From: JAFLCL01 sp964502175
GTDB lineage: Bacteria; Myxococcota_A; Polyangia; Polyangiales; Sandaracinaceae
Length of the DNA stretch: 64,000 nucleotides
Assembly (NCBI GenBank): GCA_964502175.1
Contig: CAZCVE010000025.1
Span: forward strand, 54,878-118,877
Direction: 5' to 3'
Made by a program: the position numbers and the translations under genes. The notes beneath the pieces were generated by a model. The model was not told the DNA's origin. It saw only the letters and a list, made by a program, of their open reading frames with translations, and did not search any database. How positions within the stretch are numbered: position 1 is the first letter of the stretch; each line of letters opens with the position of its first letter. Positions 8,909 through 18,050 of this stretch are shown piece by piece.

Positions 8909-9741
8909 GGCGCTTCGGGAGCGAGGAACCCTGCCTCCGAGAGGACGTCGCGCCCCTCGGCGCCGAGCACGAGCTCGATCCATGCGCGGGCGAGCCGTGG
9001 ATGCGGCGCGCCTTCGAGGGTCGCGATCGGATACGCCGCGATCACGGAGACCTCGGGCGGGATCGAGACGACGCGCATCGCCTCGTCGGCCCCGCGCACG
9101 TCGGTCCGGTAGACGATGCCCGCCTCGGCTTCACCCATCGCGACCTTCGCGAGGACCTGCCGCACGTTCGGCTCGCGCGACACGACGTGCGCCTCCACCC
9201 GAGCCCTGAAACCCGGGCCGATCTCGCGATCTGCGTTGTCGAAGATCGCCGCGGCGTAGCGACCGATCGGCACCTCGGGCACGCCCAGCACGATGCGCTC
9301 GGCGCTCGGCAGATCGGCAAACGTCGTCACCCGGTCGCGCGCCTCACGCGACACCACGAGCACGGGCTCGTTGCGCGCGAAGATCGTCGCGTCACCCACA
9401 CGGCCTGCCGCGTGGAGCGCCCCCATCGACGCGGTCTCGGCGCTCGCGAGCACGTCGGCGGGTGCGCCCGCCTCGATCTGCGCGCGCAGCTCTTGGGTGC
9501 CCGCGAGCTGGAGCGTCACGTCGACGCCCGGATGCGATGCCTCGAAGCGCGTCTCCATCTCGCCGAACGCCTCGCGCAGCGAGGTCGCGGCGAACACGAA
9601 GAGCTCGGTCTCCTCGGGCGGGCTCGTCGAGGGCGCAGCAGGCACGTCCGCTCCCTCGCTGCAGCCACCGAAGAACGCAGCCAACGCGATCAGCGCTGCG
9701 CGCCGCGAGCACTCCCTCGTGTGACCGTCGGTCATCATCAT
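8905..9741 (-). CDS. modA: Molybdate ABC transporter substrate-binding lipoprotein
   Basis: A 278-residue periplasmic binding protein (SBP type 2). A signal with lipobox (ALAAFFGGC) is followed by an Ala/Pro linker and 'LFVFAATSLREAFGEM', where the Ser contacts the oxyanion in ModA. 'LAGTQELRAQIEAGAPADVLASA' and 'EAGIVYRTDV' are also diagnostic. Three adjacent ATGs (9741, 9738, 9735) and an upstream GTG (9759) are possible starts. First gene of the overlapping modABC-ABA4-like operon. Confidence 0.9.
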   Translation of the reverse strand: MMMTDGHTRECSRRAALIALAAFFGGCSEGADVPAAPSTSPPEETELFVFAATSLREAFGEMETRFEASHPGVDVTLQLAGTQELRAQIEAGAPADVLASAETASMGALHAAGRVGDATIFARNEPVLVVSREARDRVTTFADLPSAERIVLGVPEVPIGRYAAAIFDNADREIGPGFRARVEAHVVSREPNVRQVLAKVAMGEAEAGIVYRTDVRGADEAMRVVSIPPEVSVIAAYPIATLEGAPHPRLARAWIELVLGAEGRDVLSEAGFLAPEAP

Positions 9742-9765
9742 CGGCGGCGAGGTTGCCACGAACGG

Positions 9766-11406
9766 TCAGCGGCGGCGGCGGCCACGCGCGAGCGGCATGG
9801 TCACCAGCGCGAACAAGACGAGCGCTCCTCTCGAGCGATCAGCGGCCTGGGCGCGACACGCACAGCTGGCTGGCGGGGCGCTCGTGCCTGCGTCGACATG
9901 CACGGCCGCGTCTTCGCTGGTCCCCGCGTCCTCGGCACCGGCATCGGGCGTGAGGCCGGCGTCGGGACCGCCTGCGGTGAGCGGACGCAGGAAGACGTGG
10001 CTGGTCACGACGCGCGGCTGTCCGCCGATCACGAGCTGCGCGCGGATCGCGCTCTCGCCCGCGCCCGCGATCACGATCTCCTCGTGCTCGAAGGTCGCGC
10101 CCACGACCTCGATCGGCGGGCCCATCGCGCCGTCGCGCACGATGCGCAGCGTGCCGCCTTCCGTCGCGCCCGTGACGCGCACCACGATCGACGTGCGATC
10201 GCTGACGATCGTGTCCGAGCCCTCGGCGAGATCGGCGGCGTCGAGCTCGACCATCGGATCCTCGGGCCCCTCGAGCTTCACGACCGTGCGCCCGAGCCGC
10301 ACGCCCTCGAGGATCGCGGCCGCGCTCAGCTCGCGCGCGAACACCATCGTCGTGGGGCTGCCGATGGGGCTGTCGAAGCGATCGGTGCCCGTGCCCGCGC
10401 GGTGATCGTCCGAGCCGCCGACGGCCACGACGTGGTGGCCGGCCATCACCATGTCCTCCCACATCGAGCTCGCCGATCGGAAGAAGAGGCGGCCCGTCAC
10501 GGAGTACGCGCCAGTCTGGATCTCCATCGCGTCGATGCCCTCGGGCGCCGCCATCGCCATCCAGCCGCAGCCGATGCAGAGATCGCCGATGTCGAGCGCC
10601 GGATGGTTGATCGAGAAGAGCGCGTCGTCGTCGTGCACGTCGCGGACGACCTGATCGATCGTGCGTCCGTCGAAGCCGAGGCGGTGATCGATCCACGTGG
10701 TGCCGCCCATCGACATCGCGTGGCCGTCGTAGGTCGTGACCTCGATGCCGGGCACGAGCAGCACCGTCGGGTGTCGCGCCTGCACGTCGGCGTAGCGCTC
10801 GAGCTGGCTCGTCGTGTTGTGCTCGCTGAGCATCACGAACTCGAGGCCGCGGCTCTCCGCGAACGTCAGCACCTCGTCGAGCGACGGCGACGCATCACCG
10901 CTCTCGCGCGAGTGCACGTGGAAGTCACCCGCGTACCAGCGCGCCTCGGTCACGAGCGCAGGCGTGGGAACGTAGGGCGCGCGCTCTGGCTGCGGCGCGA
11001 GCGTCGCGACGTCCCGCAAGAGCACCTCCACGCGGTAGCGCGCGGGCAGCTCCGTCACGCGCGCCTTGCCGACGTAGACGTGCCACGTCCCCGCGGTGAT
11101 CGGCCCCGGCAGGTAGCTGCGCGAGGCCGCCTGCGCGTTCGTGATCGCAGGCTCCGTGTTGCCGCCGCCGTAGCCACGGAAGCCCTCGGGTGAGAGCACG
11201 CCCCAGTCGAGGATGTTCGTCTCCGAGAGATCGTCGTGGCGGATCTCGATCTCGCTCGTGCCCGCGGGCACCTCGAACGGCAGGACGAAGTAGTCGCCCT
11301 CGGTGGGCACCTCGCCCTCGAGCAGCACCGTGCTGTCCGCGCGGGCGATCGACGCGCTCGACGCGAGCAGCGGCACGAGAATGAGGAGCGCGAGACGCGT
11401 GGACAT
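9766..11406 (-). CDS. Exported PHP-domain (CehA/McbA-type) metallohydrolase with MYXO-CTERM tail
   Basis: A 546-residue protein with a Sec signal (about residues 1-23). Next is a beta-rich N-terminal domain to about residue 155, then a PHP metallohydrolase domain beginning 'GDFHVHSRESGDASPSLDEV' (HxH metal site) with 'LSEHNTTSQLERY', 'NHPA' and 'GGSDDH' metal ligands. A beta-sandwich tail is followed by an Asp-Ala/Pro-rich linker and a C-terminal 'SCACRAQ' + hydrophobic stretch + RGRRRR. That ending matches the MYXO-CTERM sorting signal. The enzyme is therefore probably surface-exposed; substrate (phosphoester or carbamate) is not predictable. It lies just upstream of modA on the same strand, with only 24 bases between. 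Confidence 0.85.
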   Translation of the reverse strand: MSTRLALLILVPLLASSASIARADSTVLLEGEVPTEGDYFVLPFEVPAGTSEIEIRHDDLSETNILDWGVLSPEGFRGYGGGNTEPAITNAQAASRSYLPGPITAGTWHVYVGKARVTELPARYRVEVLLRDVATLAPQPERAPYVPTPALVTEARWYAGDFHVHSRESGDASPSLDEVLTFAESRGLEFVMLSEHNTTSQLERYADVQARHPTVLLVPGIEVTTYDGHAMSMGGTTWIDHRLGFDGRTIDQVVRDVHDDDALFSINHPALDIGDLCIGCGWMAMAAPEGIDAMEIQTGAYSVTGRLFFRSASSMWEDMVMAGHHVVAVGGSDDHRAGTGTDRFDSPIGSPTTMVFARELSAAAILEGVRLGRTVVKLEGPEDPMVELDAADLAEGSDTIVSDRTSIVVRVTGATEGGTLRIVRDGAMGPPIEVVGATFEHEEIVIAGAGESAIRAQLVIGGQPRVVTSHVFLRPLTAGGPDAGLTPDAGAEDAGTSEDAAVHVDAGTSAPPASCACRAQAADRSRGALVLFALVTMPLARGRRRR

Positions 11407-11463
11407 GACGCGAGTCTCGCACGGCGACGCGGTGTGACCGCGACGCGCGTGCGGCGCACGAGA

Positions 11464-12486
11464 TCACTCCGCGACGGTGAACGAGCCGGGCGCTCGCACG
11501 GGAGGCCCGGTGTCGCGGTGGATCGGCGGGAGCGAGTGGAGGTAGCGGTAGATCGATCGCAGGTCACCGTCGCTGAGGCGCTGGAAGTTCTCCCACGGCA
11601 TCGGCGAGCCGCTGCGCGTGCGACGGATCTCGCGGAAGCGCGTGATCCATCCGTCCTCGGTGAGGCGGCCGGTCGCGCCCGTGGTCTCGTCGGCCGTGAG
11701 GTTGGGTGGCGCGAACTCGGCCTGATCGTCCTGGCCGTGTCCTTCCATCACCTCACCGCCCGCCCCGAGGCGAGACCGATCGGGCGCGAACATGTCGTCT
11801 GCGCTCGGCGGCGTGTGGCAGCCCACGCACTGTCCGGGTCCGTTCGCGAGGTAGCTGCCGCGCTCGATCGACGGCTCCGTGCCCTCGGGCACGTGAGGCA
11901 GGCCCTCGGCGTCTTCGGGCGGGAGATCGACGAACGTCACGAGCGCGAGCGCCATGAAGTTGGGCTCGGACGGCGCGATCTCGTGCTGCACCGGCGGCAC
12001 GCTGCGCAGGTACGAGACGATCGCCGCGAGGTCTTCGTCGCTCGTGTCGCCCACCGCGAGCTTCATGAAGATCGAGAGCTCGCCGTCGCGTCGCACGCCG
12101 GTGCGGATCACGCGCGCGAGCTCGAGATCACTCCACGCGCCGATGCCCGTCTCGACGTCGGGCGTGATGTTCGAGGGACGAAACAGCCCGAACGGAGGGC
12201 GGATCTCGGCGCCGCCCGAGAGCGGCACGTCGTCGCGCAGCGCGCTCGGATGATCTGCGTCGTAGTCGCCGTGACATGCCGCGCAGTGCGCGACGCCGTG
12301 CACGAGCAGGCGTCCTCGCTCGATGACCGCGGGATCGGTGCTCGCCGTGATCGCTGGTCCAGGCGCGTCGGGGAACTGCAGCCGATCGGTCGCGGTGAGC
12401 TCCACGTACGCCACCAGCGCGATCACGCCTACGACGAGCAGCGCGACGAGCACGAGCACGCCGCGCAGGATGTTCTTCTTGTTCAT
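11464..12486 (-). CDS. Membrane-anchored dihaem cytochrome c
   Basis: A 340-residue protein with an N-terminal membrane anchor (residues 8-28) and two cytochrome c domains, each with one haem motif: CAACH at 68-72 and CVGCH at 220-224. Probable distal Met ligands lie in 'SGSPMPWENF' and in the first-domain 'GELSIFMKLA'. The layout resembles cytochrome subunits of alcohol/aldehyde/gluconate dehydrogenases, but no dehydrogenase gene is adjacent. It acts in periplasmic electron transfer. ATG 12486 gives a clean MNKKN n-region. Confidence 0.88.
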   Translation of the reverse strand: MNKKNILRGVLVLVALLVVGVIALVAYVELTATDRLQFPDAPGPAITASTDPAVIERGRLLVHGVAHCAACHGDYDADHPSALRDDVPLSGGAEIRPPFGLFRPSNITPDVETGIGAWSDLELARVIRTGVRRDGELSIFMKLAVGDTSDEDLAAIVSYLRSVPPVQHEIAPSEPNFMALALVTFVDLPPEDAEGLPHVPEGTEPSIERGSYLANGPGQCVGCHTPPSADDMFAPDRSRLGAGGEVMEGHGQDDQAEFAPPNLTADETTGATGRLTEDGWITRFREIRRTRSGSPMPWENFQRLSDGDLRSIYRYLHSLPPIHRDTGPPVRAPGSFTVAE

Positions 12487-12620
12487 GGTCCCTACGCGGC
12501 AGCGTCGCCCGGCGCAGATCACCGTTCAAGACCCCGCGGATCGTGAGCCGAGGCGCCAGACATCGGGCCGAAGGGTAGGACGGAACCGAACACGTGGCAG
12601 CCGTCCGAACTGTACTGCTG

Positions 12621-12719
12621 CGCGGAACTTCGTTCCGCGTTCTTCCAGTACGTCGGTCCAGCAGTTCGCTACGGATGGAACGGAGACATCCGGAACGAAC
12701 TTCTGAACCGACGTACTGG
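12621..12719. repeat. Compound hairpin element in intergenic region
   Basis: A perfect 8-bp hairpin (12621-12639, CGCGGAAC / GTTCCGCG, loop TTC) is followed by a long imperfect stem: 12645-12677 pairs with 12687-12719 over 33 positions with four mismatches and a 9-base loop. The element is visibly less GC-rich than its surroundings. It ends 4 bases before the crotonase stop codon. It could be a small mobile palindromic element, a structured RNA or an elaborate terminator. The rest of 12487-12620 shows no gene. Confidence 0.65.
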
Positions 12720-12723
12720 CGCG

Positions 12724-13629
12724 TCAGCGCTTGGTGCCGCCGTGATCGCCGAACGGCTCGTCGCGGCCGCGCACGGCCTCCTTCCAGCCGCTCGCCATCG
12801 CGGTGCGCGCGAACCCGTGCCCCTCGGCCGTGTGCCGCGCGATGCCGTCGAAGTACGTGCCCATGAGCTGCGTGGTGAGCGCGCCCTGCGCGAGCACCGT
12901 CGAGTTCACGAGCTGCTTGTGCATCACGAGCTGGTTGATCGGCAGGCGCGCGACGCGCGACAGCAAGGCCTCGAAGCACGCGTCGAGCTCCGACGCGGGC
13001 GCCGCCTCGCTCGCGAGACCCCAGGCGACGGCCTCGGTGCCGCTGATGCAGTCGCCCGTCAGGAGAAGGCGTTTCGCGCGCGTGATGCCCACGCGGTGCG
13101 CCCAGAGCGCGGTCGTCGGCACGCCCCACACGCGCGCGGGTGGGTAGCCGATCTTCGCGACGTCTTCGGTGACCATGAGGTCCGAGCAGAGCGCCATGTC
13201 GGTGCCGCCGGCGACGCAGAAGCCGTGCACCTTCACGATCACCGGCTTGTCGGCGAAGAAGAGGCTCATGAAGCCGCGCACGTTGCGGCTCATCATCTGG
13301 TAGTCGACGACGGGATCCCAGTCGCTCTCGGGCGCGTGGTTCTTCGCGACGACGGCGGGATCGATCGGCGAGCCCTCGGGGATCTCGGTGCGCGACAAGT
13401 GACCCATGCCGGTCTCTGCGCTCGCGTGGAGGTCGTAGCCGCCGCAGAAGCCCTTCCCTGCTCCAGCGAGCGCGATGACGTGCACGCGCGGGTCGAGGCA
13501 CGCGCGCTCGACGACCTCCGCGAGCTCGCGCGGCATGTCGAGCGTGATGCCGTTGCCGCGCTCGGGCCGGTTCAGCGTGATGCGCGCGATGCGTCCATCG
13601 ACGTCGTAGAGGAGCGTGCTCGTCGTCAT
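12724..13629 (-). CDS. Enoyl-CoA hydratase/isomerase family protein (crotonase)
   Basis: A 301-residue crotonase-fold protein: 'ARITLNRPERGNGITLDM', oxyanion-hole loop 1 'VHVIALAGAGKGFCGGYDL' and loop 2 'HGFCVAGGTDMALCSDLMV'. It has a 40-residue insertion after loop 1 ('HASAETGMGHLSRTEIPEGS...DWDPVVDYQMMSRN') relative to minimal crotonases. The catalytic Glu pair of classical hydratases is not obvious (GGTDMAL, 'PPARVWG'), so another crotonase reaction is possible. ATG 13629 was chosen because the longer frame runs through a basic antisense-like leader. Confidence 0.85.
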   Translation of the reverse strand: MTTSTLLYDVDGRIARITLNRPERGNGITLDMPRELAEVVERACLDPRVHVIALAGAGKGFCGGYDLHASAETGMGHLSRTEIPEGSPIDPAVVAKNHAPESDWDPVVDYQMMSRNVRGFMSLFFADKPVIVKVHGFCVAGGTDMALCSDLMVTEDVAKIGYPPARVWGVPTTALWAHRVGITRAKRLLLTGDCISGTEAVAWGLASEAAPASELDACFEALLSRVARLPINQLVMHKQLVNSTVLAQGALTTQLMGTYFDGIARHTAEGHGFARTAMASGWKEAVRGRDEPFGDHGGTKR

Positions 13630-13667
13630 GCGCGCGAGCATCCCACGACTCGCATCGCGCCTCGGTG

Positions 13668-14669
13668 CTAGCGAAACGCGTCGCCGGGGCCACGCGCGAG
13701 GGTGCGCAGCAGCTCCACGGCGGCGGTGACCGCGCCGAGCTCCGGCGCACGGTCCGCAGCGAACGACAGACGCAGAAGCGAGTCTTCGTCGGCGAGCGAA
13801 CACGACCCGATCCGAGCGAGCTCGGACGCTCCAGGCAGGAGGCCCTGAGGCACCTCGCCGCTCACCCCGCCGGACGCGTCGATCGACACGTCGATCTCGG
13901 GCAGCGATCGCTCGACGCTCGCAGTCAGATCGACGCAGAAGCCCTCATCCGTGGAGCGGACCTCGATCGTCATCGGCACGCCGCGCGCGTCGATCTCGAG
14001 CGTCGGCGTCGCGCGTCGATCCCACGGTCCCGAGGGAGGCGTGTACCGAGCGCCGTCGATCTCGGCGAGCGCCGCGAGCATGGACAGCCCTCGCGATGCG
14101 AGCCTGCCCGTGAGATCGACGAGCGCCGTGAGCGCAGCGTGCTGATCGAGGATGCCGACGACGACGACGGTGACGACGGATCCGTCCGAGCTGACGGTCG
14201 CCTCCGCGAGCGAGTCGCACATCGCGTCCCGCAGCTCACGCGTCCACTGCGAGCGGACCGCGTCCGGCGCGTTGCACTTCACCACGAAGGTCTCGTCGAA
14301 GCGCGCGTGACCGCCGAGCACCACGTCCTGCGTCCCGAGCGCCTTGCCGAGCGAAGCGAGCAAGCCCTCTCGATACACGCGGAACACGGGACCTTCGCCG
14401 AAGACGAACGCAGCGCGAGCGCGCGTATACGACACCGAGCTCTTGCCGGTGCTCACCGCGTAGGTGTCGAGAAACACGGCCGCACCCTCGACGTCGATCT
14501 CGACCGACGCCGCCTGCGATCCGAGCAAGCCCCGCGTGGGTTGGAACACACCGCGCCGTGACTCGGCGAAGCGCTGCCACGCCTCTTCGCGCTCGCGAGC
14601 CTTGCCGGACGCGTAGACGAAGATGCCCACCAAGACGACGCACATCGCCACGACCGCCAGCACGAGCAT
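13668..14669 (-). CDS. Membrane-anchored hypothetical protein
   Basis: A 333-residue protein with one N-terminal membrane segment (MLVLAVVAMCVVLVGIFVYA) followed by a charged juxtamembrane helix and an extracytoplasmic domain. The domain contains 'TGKSSVSYTRARAAFVFGEGPVFRVYREG' and a central Cys pair. No family is recognised. An in-frame TTG at 14714 would add 15 residues (MSDSRSTSCAHRLPL) with a more usual n-region; the choice is open. Confidence 0.55.
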   Translation of the reverse strand: MLVLAVVAMCVVLVGIFVYASGKAREREEAWQRFAESRRGVFQPTRGLLGSQAASVEIDVEGAAVFLDTYAVSTGKSSVSYTRARAAFVFGEGPVFRVYREGLLASLGKALGTQDVVLGGHARFDETFVVKCNAPDAVRSQWTRELRDAMCDSLAEATVSSDGSVVTVVVVGILDQHAALTALVDLTGRLASRGLSMLAALAEIDGARYTPPSGPWDRRATPTLEIDARGVPMTIEVRSTDEGFCVDLTASVERSLPEIDVSIDASGGVSGEVPQGLLPGASELARIGSCSLADEDSLLRLSFAADRAPELGAVTAAVELLRTLARGPGDAFR

Positions 14670-14740
14670 CAGCGGGAGCCTATGCGCGCACGAGGTCGAT
14701 CGCGAATCGCTCAACGATCGGACGAAGCGGGCCTGCGACC

Positions 14741-15028
14741 GCGTCGTCGTCGTCGCGGACGATCTGGCACCACCTCGTCCTTCGCTTCGCAGCGCTGGGT
14801 GGAGCGCTCGACGTCTTCGTCGATGGTGAGCTCGTCCGCTCCGTCGCCCCAGAGGAACCCGCGGCGTCGTTCGAGACGTTCCGCGCCGTCAGCGATCTCG
14901 CGATCGGCGTGGGTGCGGGCGATGGGCGCGGCGCGCGGACGACGTACTTCCTCGACGACTTGCGCGTCTACGACGAGGCACTCGACTCCGCGTCCCTCTT
15001 CGCCGTCACCACGTGCCCGGTCCCATGA
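14741..15028 (+). pseudogene. Remnant of a LamG/concanavalin-like domain protein
   Basis: The frame encodes 'IWHHLVLRF', 'GALDVFVDGELV', 'LAIGVGAG' and 'YFLDDLRVYDEALDSASL', the strand order of the C-terminal half of a LamG-like sandwich domain, ending at a normal stop. No start codon with a ribosome site exists upstream, and the frame quickly runs into sequence belonging to the start of the divergent membrane-protein gene. It appears to be a 5'-truncated fragment of a larger exported protein. Confidence 0.5.
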
Positions 15029-15038
15029 CCGGCGACCT

Positions 15039-16598
15039 TCAACGTGCTTCGTCGCCCACCTTGCGAGGAATGCTGCGGCCGCCGCTCTGGATGAGCTGCT
15101 CTTCGCCGCTGCGGCCGGCCTCGATGTACTCGGCGTCTTGGTTCACGCGCCACGGATCGAATTTCTTCGTGCCGCTCGCGATGTTCTCGACGGTCAGCAT
15201 CGCCGTCATCATCGAGTGGTCCTGGTTGTTGTAGCGGTGCATGCCGTTCCTGCCGACGAAGTGGAGGCCCGGGAAGCTCTCGCCGAGGCCCTTCGCCACC
15301 GAGTCGACGTGCTTCTGGTAGGCGTCGTCGTACACCGGATAGGCCTTGGGCTGACGCACGACGCAGCCGTCGAACACGTCGCTCTGCTTGCAGAGGCCGA
15401 GCTGCTCGAGCTCCTTCTTCGCGAGCGCGACGAGGTCCTCGTCCTTCGCAGACCAGAGGCCGTCGCCCTCGAAGCAGAAGTACTCGAGGCCGTAACAAGA
15501 CGTCTTCGGATCCGGGATCATCTCCGGCGACCACGCCTTGAAGTTCTGGATGCGGCCGACCTTCACGCTGCCGTCCTGGATGTAGATCCAGTTGTCGTCG
15601 AACGCGTCCTTCGGCGTGCGCGCCATGAGCGCGACGGTGAGGAAGTCGCGGTACTTGAGCGACTTGGCCGCGACGGCCATCGCCTCGGGCGGTGCGGGCG
15701 AGAGCGCGGCGACGGTCTCGCGGATCGGCGCACTGCTGATCACCTGACGCGCAGAGAGTGTCTGGTCGCCGTCCTTCGTCGTGAACGTGACGACGTAGTA
15801 CGTGCCCTTCGCGTCGCTCTTCTTCTCGATGCCCTTCATGCGCGCGCCCATGCGCACCTCGCCGCCGCCTGCCTCGACGAGCCGCGCGCACTCTTCCCAC
15901 AGCATGCCGGGGCCCTTGCGCGGGTAGCGGAACTCGTCGATGAGCGTGGTGTGCACCTGCTCCTTGCCGCGACGGCGGAGGCGCTTGGGCTTGAGCGCTT
16001 CGACGACGGCCGCGCCGAGGTTGAGGCTCTTGATGCGCTGCGCGGCCCAGTCGGCCGAGAGCTCGCGGCAGTCCATGCCCCAGACCTTCTCCGTGTAGTG
16101 CTTGAAGAAGATCGTGTAGAGGCGACGACCGAACTGGTTCGTGACCCAGTCCTCGAGGTTCGTCGGCTTGTCGGTGGGGAACGCGCGCGCCTTCGCGAAG
16201 CTCAGCATGCAGTGCGTGGACTCGACGGCGCCGAGCTTGATGAGCGCCTCGATCGGCTTGAGCGGGTAGCTGAAGAACTTCCCCTCGTAGAAGATGCGCG
16301 ACTTGCGGGGCCGCGTGAGCATGTCGTTCGGCAGCACGCGCGACCAGAACTCCTCGACCTCCTTGGCCTTGGAGAAGAAGCGGTGGCCGCCGATGTCGAA
16401 GTGGTAGCCGTTGTGCTCGGCCGTGCGCGAGATGCCGCCGACGTAGCGGGGATCGCCCTCGAGCACGATGGGCTTGAACCCGTGATCGACGAGGCGCAGC
16501 GCAGCGGTGAGACCCGCGGGGCCGGCGCCGATGACGAGCACCTCGGTGTCGAGGCCCGTCGAGGGTCGGGTCACGGAAGAGGAAGAGTCGGACGACAT
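15039..16598 (-). CDS. FAD-dependent amine-oxidase/protoporphyrinogen-oxidase-like protein
   Basis: A 519-residue flavoprotein. The N-terminal dinucleotide-binding motif is 'VLVIGAGPAGLTAALRLVDHG' with 'VLEGDPRYVGGISRT' just after it. 'GYHFDIGGHRFFSK' and the C-terminal 'GLHFVGRNGMHRYNNQDHSMMTAM' are typical of the UDP-galactopyranose-mutase/HemG-like oxidoreductases found in polysaccharide loci. No glycosyltransferases lie next to it here, so substrate is open. ATG 16598 has only a short polar Ser-rich N-terminus and no signal peptide; the enzyme is cytoplasmic. Confidence 0.85.
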   Translation of the reverse strand: MSSDSSSSVTRPSTGLDTEVLVIGAGPAGLTAALRLVDHGFKPIVLEGDPRYVGGISRTAEHNGYHFDIGGHRFFSKAKEVEEFWSRVLPNDMLTRPRKSRIFYEGKFFSYPLKPIEALIKLGAVESTHCMLSFAKARAFPTDKPTNLEDWVTNQFGRRLYTIFFKHYTEKVWGMDCRELSADWAAQRIKSLNLGAAVVEALKPKRLRRRGKEQVHTTLIDEFRYPRKGPGMLWEECARLVEAGGGEVRMGARMKGIEKKSDAKGTYYVVTFTTKDGDQTLSARQVISSAPIRETVAALSPAPPEAMAVAAKSLKYRDFLTVALMARTPKDAFDDNWIYIQDGSVKVGRIQNFKAWSPEMIPDPKTSCYGLEYFCFEGDGLWSAKDEDLVALAKKELEQLGLCKQSDVFDGCVVRQPKAYPVYDDAYQKHVDSVAKGLGESFPGLHFVGRNGMHRYNNQDHSMMTAMLTVENIASGTKKFDPWRVNQDAEYIEAGRSGEEQLIQSGGRSIPRKVGDEAR

Positions 16599-16702
16599 GG
16601 GGCGCGCAGCATAGACGAGGGCTCCCGAGCCTCAACCCGTTCCTCCTCCGACGGTTCGGGGGCCGTGGCGTCGCGCGGCCGATCGGATCTACCGTCCCCG
16701 CC

Positions 16703-17329
16703 ATGACCGACGCCCTCCACTACGTTCGCCTCGCCAACGCCGTCGGCGGCCGCGCCGAGATGGTCCGCTACACGTTCGTGCTCGCGGAGCGTCCGTGGGA
16801 GGACGTGCTCCATCGCTTCGAGGACGCGGGTGAGATCGGGAAGAAGAACCCGTTCCGACAGTTCCCGTACCTCGTGACCTCGGGCGGTGAGGTGATCCCG
16901 CAGTCGCTCGCGATCATGTGCCACGCGGCGAGCGGAACGAGCGCGTGGCCGAGCGATCCGGCGCTGCTCGCGAAGGCGCTCGTCGTCGCGCAGGGCGCGT
17001 ACGACCTGTATCAGGCGTTCGGCGGGTTCGCGGCCGACGACCTCGTCGCGAAGAAGAAGTTCGAGGAGCGCCGCGCGCCGCAGTACTTCGGGGCGCTCGC
17101 CGCGATCTACGCCGAGAGCCGCTTCGCGATCGGCGAGACCCCGACGTTCGCGGACTGCATCGCGCGCGAGGCGATCGCGTGGTGCGTGCGCAGGAACGAG
17201 GTGTCGAAGGGCCTGCTCGAAGAGAGCGAGCCGCTGCGTCGCTTCGTCGCGCACTTCGACGCGATCCCGGCGATCGCCGTCTTCCAAGCGAAGCAGCGCG
17301 CGGCGCGCGAGCTCGATCCGACGGTCTGA
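16703..17329 (+). CDS. Glutathione S-transferase family protein
   Basis: A 208-residue protein with an N-terminal thioredoxin-like domain ('YVRLANAVGGRAEMVRYTFVLAERPWED', 'FRQFPYLV..GGEVIPQSLAI') resembling sigma-like GSTs; Tyr near residue 7 is the likely thiol-activating residue. 'IPQSLAI' is the usual glutathione-binding cis-Pro/Gln-Ser turn. The all-helical C-terminal domain follows with 'TFADCIAREAI'. It probably has a detoxification or thiol-transfer role. It is divergent from the flavoprotein, 104 bases apart. Confidence 0.85.
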   Translation: MTDALHYVRLANAVGGRAEMVRYTFVLAERPWEDVLHRFEDAGEIGKKNPFRQFPYLVTSGGEVIPQSLAIMCHAASGTSAWPSDPALLAKALVVAQGAYDLYQAFGGFAADDLVAKKKFEERRAPQYFGALAAIYAESRFAIGETPTFADCIAREAIAWCVRRNEVSKGLLEESEPLRRFVAHFDAIPAIAVFQAKQRAARELDPTV

Positions 17330-17356
17330 ATCCGCACCGGCGAGCACCGACCGTCG

Positions 17357-17833
17357 ATGACGACTCGTGACTGGTCAGCGTGGAGCCGCGAGAGCGTCGC
17401 GCTTCTCCAGCGTCAGAACGACGCTTGGCGATCGCGGTTTGCACTCGACGGCCGGCCGTATCGCTTCGACCTCCATGCCTCGCGGCTCACGTTCGATCGC
17501 GAGGCGGATCATGTCGAGGCAACGCTCGCGCTGGTGGGCACCACCTCGCAACACGAGGGCACGTTCCTCTGGTCGTGGGCCAACGACGGCGTTCCGCGCA
17601 GCGCAACGTCCAGGCTCGACGAGGTCCGCGCGTTCGGCGAGTTGCACGACCTGACTCTTCTCGTCGATGCCGAATGGCCCGGGGCACGTGCCGAAGGCCT
17701 GGAGATGCTGGCCGTAGCCGCACGCGTGCTGGGTGCCGAAGGATCCCTCGTGCACGAGGCAGGCCCCGTCACCCACTACTTCGCCCTCTTCGACTTCCGC
17801 GTCGTGAAGGCAAGAGGGGACGGTCCTCGATAG
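17357..17833 (+). CDS. DUF6882-like protein
   Basis: A 158-residue cytoplasmic protein with 'GTFLWSWANDGVP', 'VRAFGELHDLTLL' and 'EMLAVAARVLGAEG', which match the DUF6882 pattern (W-W-AN followed by a short helical part). Function unknown. It begins 27 bases after the GST gene and could share its transcript. Only about 60 bases separate it from the assembly gap. Confidence 0.65.
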   Translation: MTTRDWSAWSRESVALLQRQNDAWRSRFALDGRPYRFDLHASRLTFDREADHVEATLALVGTTSQHEGTFLWSWANDGVPRSATSRLDEVRAFGELHDLTLLVDAEWPGARAEGLEMLAVAARVLGAEGSLVHEAGPVTHYFALFDFRVVKARGDGPR

Positions 17834-17895
17834 TTCGATCCGGGTCGTCGACGACGCGAGGCGCGACGAGGTCGAGGCGTCCCGCGTGCGTACTC

Positions 17896-17995
17896 NNNNN
17901 NNNNNNNNNNNNNNNNNNNNNNNNNNNNNNNNNNNNNNNNNNNNNNNNNNNNNNNNNNNNNNNNNNNNNNNNNNNNNNNNNNNNNNNNNNNNNNN
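17896..17995. other. Assembly gap (100 N)
   Basis: Exactly 100 undetermined bases, the usual scaffold-join size, so the true length is unknown. Flanks 17834-17895 and 17996-18147 contain no convincing gene. A GC-rich hairpin repeat (18051-18071) lies close by, which may explain the assembly break. Confidence 0.98.
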
Positions 17996-18050
17996 TTCTC
18001 CTCTGCTCCAACCCATCGCCCGACAGCCATCCGCATCAGCCTCGCGCAGC

